Assembly: GCF_002387895.1 (NCBI RefSeq)
Contig: NZ_DGLI01000047.1
Span: 6,133 to 70,132, forward strand
Source of the DNA: Clostridium sp. UBA4548
Lineage (GTDB): Bacteria; Bacillota; Clostridia; Clostridiales; Clostridiaceae
Length of the DNA stretch: 64,000 nucleotides
Reading direction: 5' to 3'
Below, piece by piece: positions 26,187 through 34,926 of this stretch. The translations under genes were made by a program, and so were the position numbers. The notes beneath the pieces are model-generated. The model worked only from the letters and a program-made list of their open reading frames with translations, had not been told where the DNA came from and searched no databases. The first letter of the stretch is position 1. Each line of letters starts with the position of its first letter.

Positions 26187-26399
26187 CTATAACTTTTTAT
26201 AAAGGATATGACTTCCTGTATCTTTGCGTATTTCTACATTGTTATAAATTCCTTGTTCAACTTCAGTTTTAAAAACTTTTCCATCTTCAGTGTGATCATC
26301 AGTAGGGAAGTTTTCCTTAACTACATCCTTATATTCAAATGGACATCCAGATGGAACCTTACTTAGTTTTTCTTTATCAATGTGGCTTCTATGATTCAC
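26187..26399 (-). CDS. Small hydrophilic protein (70 aa)
   Basis: A 70-residue protein (KLSKVPSGCPFEYKDVVKENFPTD in the middle, with one Cys) without membrane segment. It ends GSHILYKKL. The GTG at 26399 sits 9 bases after AAAGG, whereas the ATG at 26408 abuts it, so the later start is preferred. It is preceded by a promoter-like AT-rich region shared with the divergent flavodoxin-ferredoxin gene. I do not recognise a family or function. Confidence 0.6.
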   Translation of the reverse strand: MNHRSHIDKEKLSKVPSGCPFEYKDVVKENFPTDDHTEDGKVFKTEVEQGIYNNVEIRKDTGSHILYKKL

Positions 26400-26549
26400 T
26401 TTAATCATCCTTTCTATATATATTTCTTAAGTTATTATTTCCAAGGTGAAAAAAGTTATTTATAACATAAGCAACCATATTATTTTATAATGATAATTAT
26501 GGTATTCTATTTCTAAAGTTTAAATTTTTAATGAAAGATGGGGGATTTT

Positions 26550-27338
26550 ATGATATTTTATTTTTCAGGAACAGGAAACTCGTTGTATGTAGCTAAGAGA
26601 ATTGCAAAAACAAATAATGAAGAGTTGGTTTCTATTGCAGTCTTATTAACAAGTGAAAAGGAGATATACGAATACCAACTAAAGGAAAATGAGGTAATTG
26701 GATTTGTATATCCTATATATGCATGGTCGCCACCTAAGCAAGTCTTAGAGTTTGTGGAAAAACTTAAGTTAAGCAATTATAAGAATAATTATATATTTTC
26801 TATAGCTACTTGTGGAGAAAATATCGGTAATGCTATGAAAGTATTAAGTGGAGCTTTAAGTAAAAAACAACTGCTTTTAAATAGTGGATTTTCTATAAAA
26901 ATGCCAAATAACTACATTATTATGGGGAATGTTGATAGTAAAGAAGTTGAAAGAAAAAAGCTATTAGAAGCAGAAAATATAATTAATAATATAAACAAAA
27001 CAATAGAGAATAGAGATAAAGGTGTTTTCCAAATAGAAAAAGGATTTATGCCTAGCTTATTAACTAATATAATAAATCCCCTATTCAATAAAGGAGCAAC
27101 TCACACAGAAAAGTTTTGGGCCTCTGATAAATGTACTAGTTGTGGAATTTGTGAAAAAGTGTGTAATTGCACTAACATTAAAGTTCAGGGTAAACCTAAA
27201 TGGGGAAACAAGTGTACTCAGTGTTTAGCGTGCATACACCTTTGTCCAACAGGGGCAATTCAATATGGAAAGGGCACGGAGAAAAAGGGTAGGTACAAAA
27301 ATCCTGAAGTATCTATAAATGAGATGATTCTTAAATAG
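26550..27338 (+). CDS. EFR1-type flavodoxin-ferredoxin fusion protein
   Basis: A 262-residue two-domain redox protein. The N-terminal flavodoxin-like domain has the FMN phosphate loop FSGTGNSLYVAK (about residues 5-16) and the loop YPIYAWSPP; the C-terminal part has two [4Fe-4S] motifs, CTSCGICEKVCN (about 192-203) and CTQCLACIHLCPTGAI (about 220-235). Such proteins are common in clostridia and move electrons between ferredoxins and unknown acceptors. The start at 26550 is taken over 26538 because GGGGGA lies 5 bases before it. It is monocistronic with no pathway partner beside it. Confidence 0.88.
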   Translation: MIFYFSGTGNSLYVAKRIAKTNNEELVSIAVLLTSEKEIYEYQLKENEVIGFVYPIYAWSPPKQVLEFVEKLKLSNYKNNYIFSIATCGENIGNAMKVLSGALSKKQLLLNSGFSIKMPNNYIIMGNVDSKEVERKKLLEAENIINNINKTIENRDKGVFQIEKGFMPSLLTNIINPLFNKGATHTEKFWASDKCTSCGICEKVCNCTNIKVQGKPKWGNKCTQCLACIHLCPTGAIQYGKGTEKKGRYKNPEVSINEMILK

Positions 27339-27621
27339 ATTTACTTCTAAGGGTAAGCAATATTAAACTAGTTAATATTATTTACAATATTAAAATACAA
27401 AAGCTTTCTTGTAAAAAATAATAATTTAAAAACATTACTATAAAATTAACAAGAAATCATGAATATATTACAAATAATATGGGTGCATATTAAGATTAAT
27501 TGTTATAAATTATAATTATATGAAGAAAATTAAGTTAAAAAAATACTAAAATACTATTATATTCCTAAAAAATCAAGTTTAATACTAAAAAAACTGCAAT
27601 AATAATGGAAAATTTTAAATA
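27339..27621. other. AT-rich gap without gene
   Basis: No open frame with a ribosome binding site and no strong hairpin was seen in this stretch upstream of the lipoprotein promoter. Confidence 0.5.
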
Positions 27622-27656
27622 AACATATTGTCAATAAATAAACAATATGTTAAAAT
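27622..27656 (+). promoter_or_regulatory. Promoter embedded in a perfect inverted repeat (operator candidate)
   Basis: TTGTCA (27628-27633), 17-base spacer, TAAAAT (27651-27656). Arms AACATATTGT (27622-27631) and ACAATATGTT (27642-27651) are perfect complements with a 10-base spacer and overlap both the -35 and the edge of the -10, as a repressor operator would. Confidence 0.6.
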
Positions 27657-27711
27657 TTAAGCAGAATGAAAATTATGTTAATTCATTTATTTTAGGGGTG
27701 GAGGGTAAAAA

Positions 27712-28779
27712 ATGAAAAAATTAGCATTAAGTGCATTAATACTTACTATGTCTCTTTCTGTATTCACTGGTTGTTCATCTGGAGCAAGTGGATCAAAAAT
27801 TGTAAAAATGGGAATGGGACACATAACATCAGTTGAAAAATCTAAAGATCTTGGTGTTGATAAGGATGGAAAAGAAGTTCTTCCAACTGGACAAGTTGAT
27901 ACAATTATTGTAGCAGCTGCTTTTGATAAGGATGGAAAGGTTGTAAAGGTAACTATTGATAATGCTCAAACTAAAGTAGATTACAATAAGGATCTTTCTC
28001 TTAAATCTGATATTAAAGCTGAAGGAAAAACTAAAGTTGAGCTTGGCGATGCTTATGGCATGGTAAAAGCTTCTTCAATTAAAAAAGAATGGTACCAACA
28101 AATTGCTGAATTAGAAAAGTGGATGGTTGGTAAAACTGTAGAAGAAATAAAGGCTATGAAAGTAGTTAAGAAAGATGATTCTCATCCATCAGTACCAGAT
28201 GTAGCTGAACTTAAATCTTCTGTTACAGTATCTGTAGAGGGATATATAGCTGGTGTTGAAGAAGCTTATAAAAATTCTATAGAAGTTAAAGGGGCTGAAA
28301 AGATTGGTCTTGGACACAAAGTGTCTACTTCTAGTTCAAAAGCATTAGGTAAAGATAAGGATGGAAAAGAAGTTCTTCCAACTGCACAAGTTGACACTGT
28401 AATGGCAACTACTGCATTTGATAAGGATGGAAAAGTTGTGGCAACCATAATAGATAATGCTCAAACTAAAGTTAACTATGATAAAGATGGAAAAGTAACT
28501 TCAGATAAGAAGACTGCTCCAAAAACTAAGGTTGAACTTGGTGATGGTTATGGAATGGCAAAAGCTTCATCAATCAAAAAAGAGTGGTATCAACAAATAG
28601 CTGAATTACAAAAATGGATGGCAGGAAAGAAAGTTGATGAAATAAAAGGCATGAAGGTAGTAAAGAAAGACGATGCTCACCCAGCAGTGCCAGATGTAGC
28701 TGAGCTTAAATCTTCTGTAACAGTATCTGTTCAAGATTATATTGATGTTGTAGAAGAAGGATCTCAAAAAGCTAAGTAG
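27712..28779 (+). CDS. PplA-like tandem-repeat lipoprotein (FMN-linked electron carrier candidate)
   Basis: A 355-residue lipoprotein: signal peptide with lipobox VFTG-C (Cys about 21). The mature part is two repeats of about 155 residues, each with GKEVLPTxQVDT, AFDKDGKVV, IDNAQTKV, ELGD.YGM.KASSIKKEWYQQ, KKDD.HP.VPDVAELKSSVTVSV. The layout matches Listeria PplA, an extracellular lipoprotein carrying covalent FMN that relays electrons in extracellular electron transfer. The apbE gene next to it supports flavinylation; the exact modified Thr is not obvious because no perfect DgxTsAT motif is seen, although Thr in both DNAQTKV copies is a candidate. The operator-embedded promoter lies 56 bases upstream. 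Function is inferred from architecture and context. Confidence 0.75.
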   Translation: MKKLALSALILTMSLSVFTGCSSGASGSKIVKMGMGHITSVEKSKDLGVDKDGKEVLPTGQVDTIIVAAAFDKDGKVVKVTIDNAQTKVDYNKDLSLKSDIKAEGKTKVELGDAYGMVKASSIKKEWYQQIAELEKWMVGKTVEEIKAMKVVKKDDSHPSVPDVAELKSSVTVSVEGYIAGVEEAYKNSIEVKGAEKIGLGHKVSTSSSKALGKDKDGKEVLPTAQVDTVMATTAFDKDGKVVATIIDNAQTKVNYDKDGKVTSDKKTAPKTKVELGDGYGMAKASSIKKEWYQQIAELQKWMAGKKVDEIKGMKVVKKDDAHPAVPDVAELKSSVTVSVQDYIDVVEEGSQKAK

Positions 28780-28830
28780 TATGAACTTTGTTTCAAATAG
28801 AGATTAATAATTAAAATAAAATATTTAATA

Positions 28831-28864
28831 AAAACTCCCTCACATAAGTGGGGGAGTTTTTGAT
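28831..28864 (+). terminator. Terminator after the PplA-like gene
   Basis: AAAACTCCC.C/G.GGGGAGTTTTT hairpin followed by T-run, 52 bases after the stop. A short TA-dinucleotide run follows at about 28883-28896. Confidence 0.8.
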
Positions 28865-29041
28865 AATTAATCTATAAAGGTAATATATATATATATAGTG
28901 GATTTGAGATTTGGTGAAAAGTTATCATCTAAAAAGTAATTACAAAATAAAACTAAAAAACAGTAGATTAGTGACATAACTTTGTTTATAATTGACTAAG
29001 CTTGTACTTTACTGTTATTAATAAGGAGGCACGGAAAATAC

Positions 29042-30136
29042 ATGAAGAAAATTACTAAAGGGTTGATGATGATACTTTTATTCATGTTTGTTTTTACTGG
29101 ATGTAAGAAGGAAGCAGTAAGTGAGTATACAAAATATACTGAGAGTTTTTTTGATACTTTTAACACTATGACCACTGTTGTCGGTTATACTAAAACAGAG
29201 GAAGAATTTAAAACATATATGGGGAAAATACATAGTGATTTTGAAAGACTTCACAAATTATATGATATATACAATGATTATGAAGGAATAAACAATATAA
29301 AAACAATAAATGATAATGCTGGTGTGAAGCCTGTACAAGTAGATAAAGATATTATAGATTTAATTATGTTTTCAAAAGAGTGGTATAATCGTACAGGTAA
29401 AGAAACTAATATTGCCATGGGTTCAGTTCTGAGTATATGGCATGATTATAGAGAAGAGGGGCGTAATAACCCGGATGAGGCTAAGATTCCACCTATGGAA
29501 GACCTTAAAGAAGCAACAAAGTATACTGATTTGGATAAGGTTATTGTGGATTTAGAAAAAAGTACAGTATATTTACAAGATAAAAGGATGAGCTTAGATG
29601 TGGGAGCAGTAGCTAAGGGGTATGCAACTGAAGTTGTAGCAAAGAAAGCTCTAAGTGAGGGATTAACTTCTGGAATCATTAGTGCTGGAGGAAATGTGAG
29701 AGTTCTTGGGAAACCATTAGATGGAGTTAGAGAACGTTGGGGAATAGGCGTTCAAGATCCAGATAAATCTATAGCATCTGAAGGAGAAGATACTCTTGAT
29801 ACAATATTCCTTAACAACGCTTCAGTGGTAACTAGTGGAGATTATCAAAGATATTATATTGTTAATGGTGAAGTGATGCATCATCTTATTGATCCTAAAA
29901 CATTAATGCCAGGGAAATACTATAGATCTGTAACAGTTGTAACAGAAGATTCAGGGTTAGCTGACTTTTTATCAACTACCACATTTTTACTTCCTTATGA
30001 AGAAAGTCGTAAACTTGTGGATAGTCTCCAGGGTGTCGAAGCAATGTGGGTAATGCCTGATGGGACTATACAAGTAACAGATGGTATGAAAAAAATAATG
30101 AAAAGTAATGGTGCTACTGGGGCGAAAGCAGAGTAA
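29042..30136 (+). CDS. apbE: FAD:protein FMN transferase (ApbE), lipoprotein
   Basis: A 364-residue ApbE. The N terminus is a signal peptide with lipobox VFTG-C (Cys about 21). The core motifs are FFDTFNTMTTVVGYT, SLDVGAVAKGYATEVV (about residue 183), SAGGNVRVLG and the Mg/FAD-binding DPKTLMPG and TSGDYQRYYIVNGE segments, all normal. It transfers FMN to a Thr of extracellular proteins. It lies 260 bases downstream of the PplA-like lipoprotein gene, behind a terminator and with its own AGGAGG, so it may be separately promoted. The likely substrate is that lipoprotein. No ndh2, eetA/B or dmkA is in the window. Confidence 0.93.
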   Translation: MKKITKGLMMILLFMFVFTGCKKEAVSEYTKYTESFFDTFNTMTTVVGYTKTEEEFKTYMGKIHSDFERLHKLYDIYNDYEGINNIKTINDNAGVKPVQVDKDIIDLIMFSKEWYNRTGKETNIAMGSVLSIWHDYREEGRNNPDEAKIPPMEDLKEATKYTDLDKVIVDLEKSTVYLQDKRMSLDVGAVAKGYATEVVAKKALSEGLTSGIISAGGNVRVLGKPLDGVRERWGIGVQDPDKSIASEGEDTLDTIFLNNASVVTSGDYQRYYIVNGEVMHHLIDPKTLMPGKYYRSVTVVTEDSGLADFLSTTTFLLPYEESRKLVDSLQGVEAMWVMPDGTIQVTDGMKKIMKSNGATGAKAE

Positions 30137-30142
30137 AATAAG

Positions 30143-30190
30143 AGTCTAGAAGAATACAACAGAAGTATTTCTTTTAGACTTTTCTTTTAG
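30143..30190 (+). terminator. Terminator after apbE
   Basis: AGTCTAgAAGAATAC pairs with GTATTTCTTtTAGACT (30143-30180) with few mismatches and is followed by TTTCTTTT. Confidence 0.75.
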
Positions 30191-30281
30191 ATTTTTTTAA
30201 ATTTTATATGTTCGTATATGAATAATAGCCTTAAAAGAATCATAAAATAATTCTATTACAGCTAACAAAGGAGGAATTTTA

Positions 30282-30431
30282 ATGGAAAAAGAAAGAGAAT
30301 CTGAATTACATAGTAAGGCTAAAGAAATGATGATAGCTGGAGAAGACTGGAACAAGATTATGGATGAAACTCATCTAAGGTTAAAAGATTTAAAAAGAAT
30401 ACAAAGGGAAGAAATAACACCACATTTCTAA
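30282..30431 (+). CDS. Small helical protein (49 aa)
   Basis: ATG 30282 with AAGGAGG 7 bases before encodes 49 residues, charged and predicted helical throughout: MEKERESELHSKAKEMMI, then GEDWNKIMDETHLRLKDLKR and REEITPHF. There is no membrane segment or known motif. The Trp-containing helix pattern recalls helix-turn-helix-like or anti-repressor microproteins, but I cannot assign it. It has its own terminator, so it is a compact single-gene unit. Confidence 0.65.
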   Translation: MEKERESELHSKAKEMMIAGEDWNKIMDETHLRLKDLKRIQREEITPHF

Positions 30432-30456
30432 ATAACGGGATTTCCCGTTATTTTTA
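30431..30456 (+). terminator. Terminator of the small helical protein gene
   Basis: Perfect 10-bp stem AATAACGGGA/TCCCGTTATT (30431-30440, 30443-30452) with a minimal loop, followed by TTTTT. The stem begins at the stop codon. Confidence 0.85.
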
Positions 30457-30574
30457 TGTTCATTTTAATTAGAGTTAGGAGTAAAAGTGGAAAAAGTAAA
30501 CTGAAGTACTAGTTTAAAAGACTATATAAGGTAAATAATTATAAGATTCATATTTATCGAAAAGAGGAGATTGT

Positions 30575-31288
30575 ATGCTTAAGTTTATTGGAATAGGAAG
30601 TGCATTTAATACAGAAATGGGGAATAATAGTGGGTTTATAAAAAAGGAGGGTGCTATGATATTAATAGATTGTGGAGGAACAGTTTTTGAGAGGTTAAAA
30701 AAGTTTCAGTTGTTAAAAGACATTTCTAAAATATATATAATTATTACCCATACTCACCCTGATCATATCGGAAGCCTTGGAGATTTAATATTTTATTGCC
30801 ATTATAAATTGAAGATTAAGCCTGTAATATATTTCCCAGAAAATACCTTAATCCGTAAATTATTTTCAGTTGTAGGAGTAAAGGAGAATATGTATATTAT
30901 AAAAACTGCGATGAAAAATACTGAAATTGATAAGGGATTAGGAAAATTTACTATTGAGTATCTACAAGGAAGTCATGCAAAATCTATTCCGGCTTATAGC
31001 TTCTATTTAACCTTAGATAAAACTACTGTTTATTATAGTGGAGATAGTAATAGAATCTCAAAAGAAGTTATTGAAAAGTTAAAGAAGGATGAAATTCAAA
31101 ATATTTATCAAGATACGACCTCTATTGATTACGTAGCGACAGGACATCTACCCTTTAAAAAGTTATGCGAAGTTATTGAAGAATCCTTAAGGGAGAGAGT
31201 TTATTGTATGCACTTGGATGAAAATCTAGATAAAGAAGTTATATTAAGTTCAGGATTTAATATTGCACCTTTAATAGCTATGAATTAG
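30575..31288 (+). CDS. Metallo-beta-lactamase-fold hydrolase
   Basis: A 237-residue MBL-fold protein of the RNase Z-like/beta-lactamase-like group. Metal motifs: HTHPDHIGSLGD (about residues 60-71), GSHAKSIP, YSGDSN and ATGHLPF, with a terminal MHLDE. No RNase Z exosite or beta-CASP domain is present, so nucleic-acid processing is less likely than hydrolysis of a small substrate. It is not recognised further. AGAGGAG precedes the ATG by 5 bases. It stands alone. Confidence 0.8.
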   Translation: MLKFIGIGSAFNTEMGNNSGFIKKEGAMILIDCGGTVFERLKKFQLLKDISKIYIIITHTHPDHIGSLGDLIFYCHYKLKIKPVIYFPENTLIRKLFSVVGVKENMYIIKTAMKNTEIDKGLGKFTIEYLQGSHAKSIPAYSFYLTLDKTTVYYSGDSNRISKEVIEKLKKDEIQNIYQDTTSIDYVATGHLPFKKLCEVIEESLRERVYCMHLDENLDKEVILSSGFNIAPLIAMN

Positions 31289-31407
31289 ATAGATAGAGCA
31301 TAAAAATGGAGTTAAATAGACTAACTTCTTATCCATGAAATAATTTACATTTGGCTTATTATGCTATATTATTATAGTATAAATAATGTCGAATGAGGAG
31401 TGAAAAC

Positions 31408-31821
31408 ATGGATAATTGTCTAAGAAATGTGGAATTACACACAAAAACTGTAGAAGAATATAAAGCTCACATTGATTCAATTATATTAGACATTCTTGAA
31501 AAAGCTGAAACATTAGTATTTGCTAATGTAGTTAAAAAAGCTGGGATAACTCCCTTTATAATAAATCAATATCCTGAACTTAGAAATTATATATTAGAGA
31601 AAATGAAAACTCATAAAGAAATATATTCTATAAATAAAAAGATTGATAAAGCTGTTATTAGTTTACTTAAGTCTAATAAAGCAGTAACTTTTCTAGCTAT
31701 AGTTAATAGATGTAAAATAGATTTAGATAATGTGTATCATAATGAGTTTATAAAAGATAAAATTAGAATGGAAATTGCGAAGAACAACCAAAAGTTAAAT
31801 GTAGATATTAGGAATAATTAA
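31408..31821 (+). CDS. Two-repeat HTH-like protein (TnpC/DUF6262-like)
   Basis: A 137-residue protein made of two similar helical units: IILDILEKAETLVFANVVKKAGITPFIINQYPELRNYIL (about 25-63) and AVISLLKSNKAVTFLAIVNRCKIDLDNVY (about 82-110). Each has a pattern like the winged or bihelical HTH in TnpC/DUF6262 transposition accessory proteins, where a helix pair is followed by Y-x-x-P/E-L-R. The start at 31408 is chosen over 31393 because AGGAG lies 7 bases before it. No transposase (TnpA/TnpB) lies nearby, so it is either a captured DNA-binding protein or an unrelated small regulator. The assignment is weak and based on pattern only. Confidence 0.5.
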   Translation: MDNCLRNVELHTKTVEEYKAHIDSIILDILEKAETLVFANVVKKAGITPFIINQYPELRNYILEKMKTHKEIYSINKKIDKAVISLLKSNKAVTFLAIVNRCKIDLDNVYHNEFIKDKIRMEIAKNNQKLNVDIRNN

Positions 31822-31901
31822 ACAAAATTTGTAAATATACTTTATTTGTAAGTAAAAATGTTATAAAATATTCTAGGAAAAACATTTGGAGGTGTGTATA
31901 T

Positions 31902-33764
31902 ATGCTTAGAGAGAATGGAAACATTTCAATTCATACGGAAAACATTATGCCGATTATTAAAAAATGGTTGTATTCGGATAAGGATATATTTGTTAGGGAA
32001 CTTATCAGCAATGGATCAGATGCAATAAGTAAACTTAAAAGACTAAGTTCCATTGGTGAGGCTAAAATAGAGTCTGAACCTAAGTTCCAAATTTCTGTAT
32101 CCTTAAATAAAGAAAATAACACCATTAAATTTAGTGATAATGGAATAGGAATGACTGTAGAGGAAGTGAAAAAATATATAAATCAAGTAGCTTTTTCTGG
32201 AGCAGAAGAATTTATTTCTAAATACAAGGACAAGATGGATGAGGCAAATAATATTATTGGACATTTTGGCCTTGGATTTTACTCTGCTTTCATGGTATCC
32301 GACAAGGTTGAAATAGATACCTTATCTTTCGTAGAGGGGGCAGAGCCCGTTAAATGGGTTTGTGAAGGTGGTACTGATTATCAGATAACTTCTTCTGAAA
32401 GAAAAGAAAGAGGAACTACTATCACTTTGTTTATAAGTGAAGATAGTAAGGAGTTTTTAGAGGAATATAAATTAAGAGAAATTATAAATAAACATTGTGC
32501 TTTTTTACCTGTAGAAATTTTCTTGGAAAATGACAATGAGAAAGAAGTGGAAAAAGAAAATAAAGATAAAACTCCACTTAATGATGTAAGTCCTTTGTGG
32601 TTGAAATCACCTAAGGATTGCACAGATGAAGAATATAAAGAGTTTTATAGAAGAGTTTTTATGGATTTCAACGAACCTTTATTTTGGATCCATTTAAATG
32701 TAGACTACCCTTTCAATCTTAAAGGTATACTATACTTTCCAAAACTGAAGCATGAATTTGAAGCAGTAGAAGGGGAAGTTAAGTTATACAATAATCAAGT
32801 ATTTGTTGCGGATAATATTAAAGAGGTTATACCAGAATTTTTACTGCTTTTAAAAGGTGTAATAGATTGTGAAGATATTCCACTAAATGTATCAAGAAGT
32901 TTTTTACAAAAAGATAGCAATGTTACAAAGATATCAAGGCATATTGTAAATAAAGTTGCAGACAAATTAACTGGGCTATTTAAGAATGAAAGAGAAAAAT
33001 ATAATGAGTTTTGGAAGGATATTAACATATTTATTAAGTATGGTTGTTTGAGAGATGAAAAATTCTATGAAAAGGTAAAAGACGTTATAATTTTTAAAAC
33101 AATTAAGGGTGAATATGTTACATTAAAGCAATACCTTGAAGCTAATAAAGAAAAACATGAAAATAAGGTTATTTACGTAAGTGATGAGAAACAACAAGCT
33201 CAGTATATAAAGTTATTTAAAGAACAGGGGTTAGATGCTATAATTCAATGTTCTAATATAGACAACCATTTTATAAGCTTCCTTGAGACTCATGAAGAGG
33301 GAGTCCAGTTTAATCGCATAGATGCAGATCTAAGCAATATCCTAAAAGCTGATGTGGAAGAAGTAAATGAGGAATTAAGTAAAGAAATAGAGAATATATT
33401 TAAAGAATGTTTAAATAATGATAAGCTAAAATACTCTGTTGAAAGTCTTAAGACAAAGGATGTGCCGGCAATAGTATTACTTTCAGAGCAATCTAGAAGA
33501 ATGGCTGAAATGAGTGCTATGTTTGGTGGCATGGATGTGGGGGCTATGTTCCCTCAGGAAGAAACTTTAGTTATTAATAAAAATAATGATTTAATTAGTA
33601 AGCTCATAGAATTTAAAGGAAATGAAGAAAAGAAGGAGTTAGTCGGGTTGATTTGTAACCATGTTTATGATTTGGCTATGATAAGTCATAAGCAACTTGA
33701 GGCTGATGCTATGGCTAGCTTTATAAAAAGAAGTAATGAAATTCTTATGAAGTTAGCTGAGTAA
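31902..33764 (+). CDS. htpG: Molecular chaperone HtpG (Hsp90)
   Basis: A 620-residue Hsp90. The N-terminal ATPase domain has FVRELISNGSDAISKLKRLS (about residues 28-47), FSDNGIGMT and IGHFGLGFYSAFMV; the middle domain has WIHLNVDYPFNLKGILYFP and the catalytic-arginine loop NVSRSFLQ, and the C-terminal dimerisation domain follows. The length is normal for bacterial HtpG. It is monocistronic and followed by a strong terminator. No CIRCE or other heat-shock operator was seen upstream. Confidence 0.96.
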   Translation: MLRENGNISIHTENIMPIIKKWLYSDKDIFVRELISNGSDAISKLKRLSSIGEAKIESEPKFQISVSLNKENNTIKFSDNGIGMTVEEVKKYINQVAFSGAEEFISKYKDKMDEANNIIGHFGLGFYSAFMVSDKVEIDTLSFVEGAEPVKWVCEGGTDYQITSSERKERGTTITLFISEDSKEFLEEYKLREIINKHCAFLPVEIFLENDNEKEVEKENKDKTPLNDVSPLWLKSPKDCTDEEYKEFYRRVFMDFNEPLFWIHLNVDYPFNLKGILYFPKLKHEFEAVEGEVKLYNNQVFVADNIKEVIPEFLLLLKGVIDCEDIPLNVSRSFLQKDSNVTKISRHIVNKVADKLTGLFKNEREKYNEFWKDINIFIKYGCLRDEKFYEKVKDVIIFKTIKGEYVTLKQYLEANKEKHENKVIYVSDEKQQAQYIKLFKEQGLDAIIQCSNIDNHFISFLETHEEGVQFNRIDADLSNILKADVEEVNEELSKEIENIFKECLNNDKLKYSVESLKTKDVPAIVLLSEQSRRMAEMSAMFGGMDVGAMFPQEETLVINKNNDLISKLIEFKGNEEKKELVGLICNHVYDLAMISHKQLEADAMASFIKRSNEILMKLAE

Positions 33765-33799
33765 GTAAAAAAGTGTAAGGTAAGAAGTGTAGAAAAGTT

Positions 33800-33846
33800 A
33801 CCCTATAAATCAGAAACTCAATAGATGATTTATAGGGTGTTTTTAT
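33800..33846 (+). terminator. Terminator after htpG
   Basis: Perfect 13-bp stem ACCCTATAAATCA with its complement (33800-33812, 33826-33838), then GTTTTTA. Confidence 0.85.
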
Positions 33847-33966
33847 ACTAAATTAAAATATTTCAAATATTTTTTCTAGTGAAACATTTACTAAAGCTAT
33901 TGACCAATGAGAAATAAAAATGTAGAATAATAGATGTTCCAAAGATAATAAGTTTAAATTAATTAA

Positions 33967-34042
33967 CGGGGTGTAGCGCAGATGGGAGCGCGCGTGGTTT
34001 GGGACCATGAGGTCGCAGGTTCAATCCCTGTCACCCCGACCA
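33967..34042 (+). tRNA. tRNA-Pro (anticodon TGG)
   Basis: Acceptor CGGGGTG/CACCCCG, D arm GCGC/GCGC, anticodon arm CGTGG-TTTGGGA-CCATG giving TGG, T arm GCAGG-TTCAATC-CCTGT and encoded CCA. It is the first gene of a two-tRNA unit. Confidence 0.96.
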
Positions 34043-34045
34043 TGT

Positions 34046-34122
34046 GGTGGACGTAGTTCAGTTGGTAGAGCACCAGATTGTGGCTCTGGTTGTCGTGGGT
34101 TCGAATCCCATCGTTCACCCCA
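34046..34122 (+). tRNA. tRNA-His (anticodon GTG)
   Basis: Acceptor GTGGACG/CGTTCAC with one G-T pair, the extra 5' G (position -1) opposite discriminator C, anticodon arm CCAGA-TTGTGGC-TCTGG giving GTG, T arm GTGGG-TTCGAAT-CCCAT and encoded CCA. It lies 3 bases after tRNA-Pro. Confidence 0.96.
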
Positions 34123-34140
34123 TATTTTACTTAATTTTTT

Positions 34141-34205
34141 AAAGTAGTACAAGTTTATAGTTAAAACTATTGTGTAGTTAGAGGAGCTCTTGCTACTTTT
34201 TTTAT
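34141..34205 (+). terminator. Terminator of the tRNA-Pro/tRNA-His unit
   Basis: AAAGTAGtaCAAG (34141-34153) pairs with CTTGCTACTTT (up to 34199), with an inner ATAGTT/AACTAT stem in the loop, then TTTTTT. Confidence 0.65.
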
Positions 34206-34643
34206 GTCATTAAATATAAGAAATATATTTAATATAAAAGTAAAATATAGAATTTCAACTTAAAGACTTTAATAATTAAAAAAACTATAGGAATTAGTTT
34301 GGATAATTGCAAAAAAATATATTATGCATATTATGAAACCTTTTCCAGAGTTGGTAGTAAAAACAACTTGCTTTTTAACTTGTTATAAGGTATACTTAAT
34401 AAGTTGTAAGAAATATAGAAATCTTATAGAATAGTTACAAGATATAAACTATTAAGTCAAAGTTATATTAGATATTAGAATTTTAAAATAGAATCCTTTT
34501 TATGAAATGATTCATAAATTATGAATATATCCTTCTAATCCCTTACTAATTAATAATTTTGTTCTTCCTATATGCTTGAGTAGAGACAAAAGCATACTGT
34601 TTTGTTGTGACAATTTTATAAGGGATAAATAGGAGGTAAGAAC
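34206..34643. other. AT-rich gap without clear gene
   Basis: Only AT-rich sequence with direct repeats of AATATA type and a GATTCATAAATTATGAATATATCC palindrome-like element near 34508 was seen; no frame with a ribosome binding site was found before the short gene at 34644. Confidence 0.4.
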
Positions 34644-34727
34644 ATGAAAAAACAAAACATTATAGTAATTGGTATAATTACAGAAGATATCATAGACGAA
34701 TGTTTAGCTGATGCTATTGAGAAGTAG
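34644..34727 (+). CDS. Short peptide gene (27 aa)
   Basis: ATG 34644 sits 7 bases after AGGAGG and encodes 27 residues: KKQNIIVIGIITEDIID and ECLADAIEK. A 5-residue basic/polar start, a hydrophobic IIVIGII stretch and an acidic, amphipathic end are seen. Its strong ribosome binding site and the terminator immediately downstream argue for translation; function is unknown. It could be a leader or toxin-like peptide. Confidence 0.45.
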   Translation: MKKQNIIVIGIITEDIIDECLADAIEK

Positions 34728-34771
34728 TATTACTTAAATTGAAAATTGTGAAAAATAAAATCATAAATACT

Positions 34772-34832
34772 ATAACCTCTTTGCCTATTGATGTTAGAAA
34801 CTTTCTTTAGGTATAAAGAGGTTATTTTATAT
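34772..34832 (+). terminator. Terminator after the 27-aa peptide gene
   Basis: ATAACCTCTTTgCCTA (34772-34787) pairs with TAGGTATAAAGAGGTTAT (34808-34825) with one small bulge, then TTTATATTTT. Confidence 0.75.
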
Positions 34833-34926
34833 TTTAAGAAAGTAAACTTTGAAGAAGATTAATAATCATTAGATAAAAATATTTCTAAAACCTACTGCAT
34901 ATATTTTAGTGAAAGTAGGTGTAGGA

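Noticed and set aside
27622..27651. Rex-type site at the lipoprotein promoter
   Set aside because: Rex sites have TTGTGAAA-like halves with 4-base spacing; here the halves AACATATTGT are 10 bases apart, so the regulator remains unknown.
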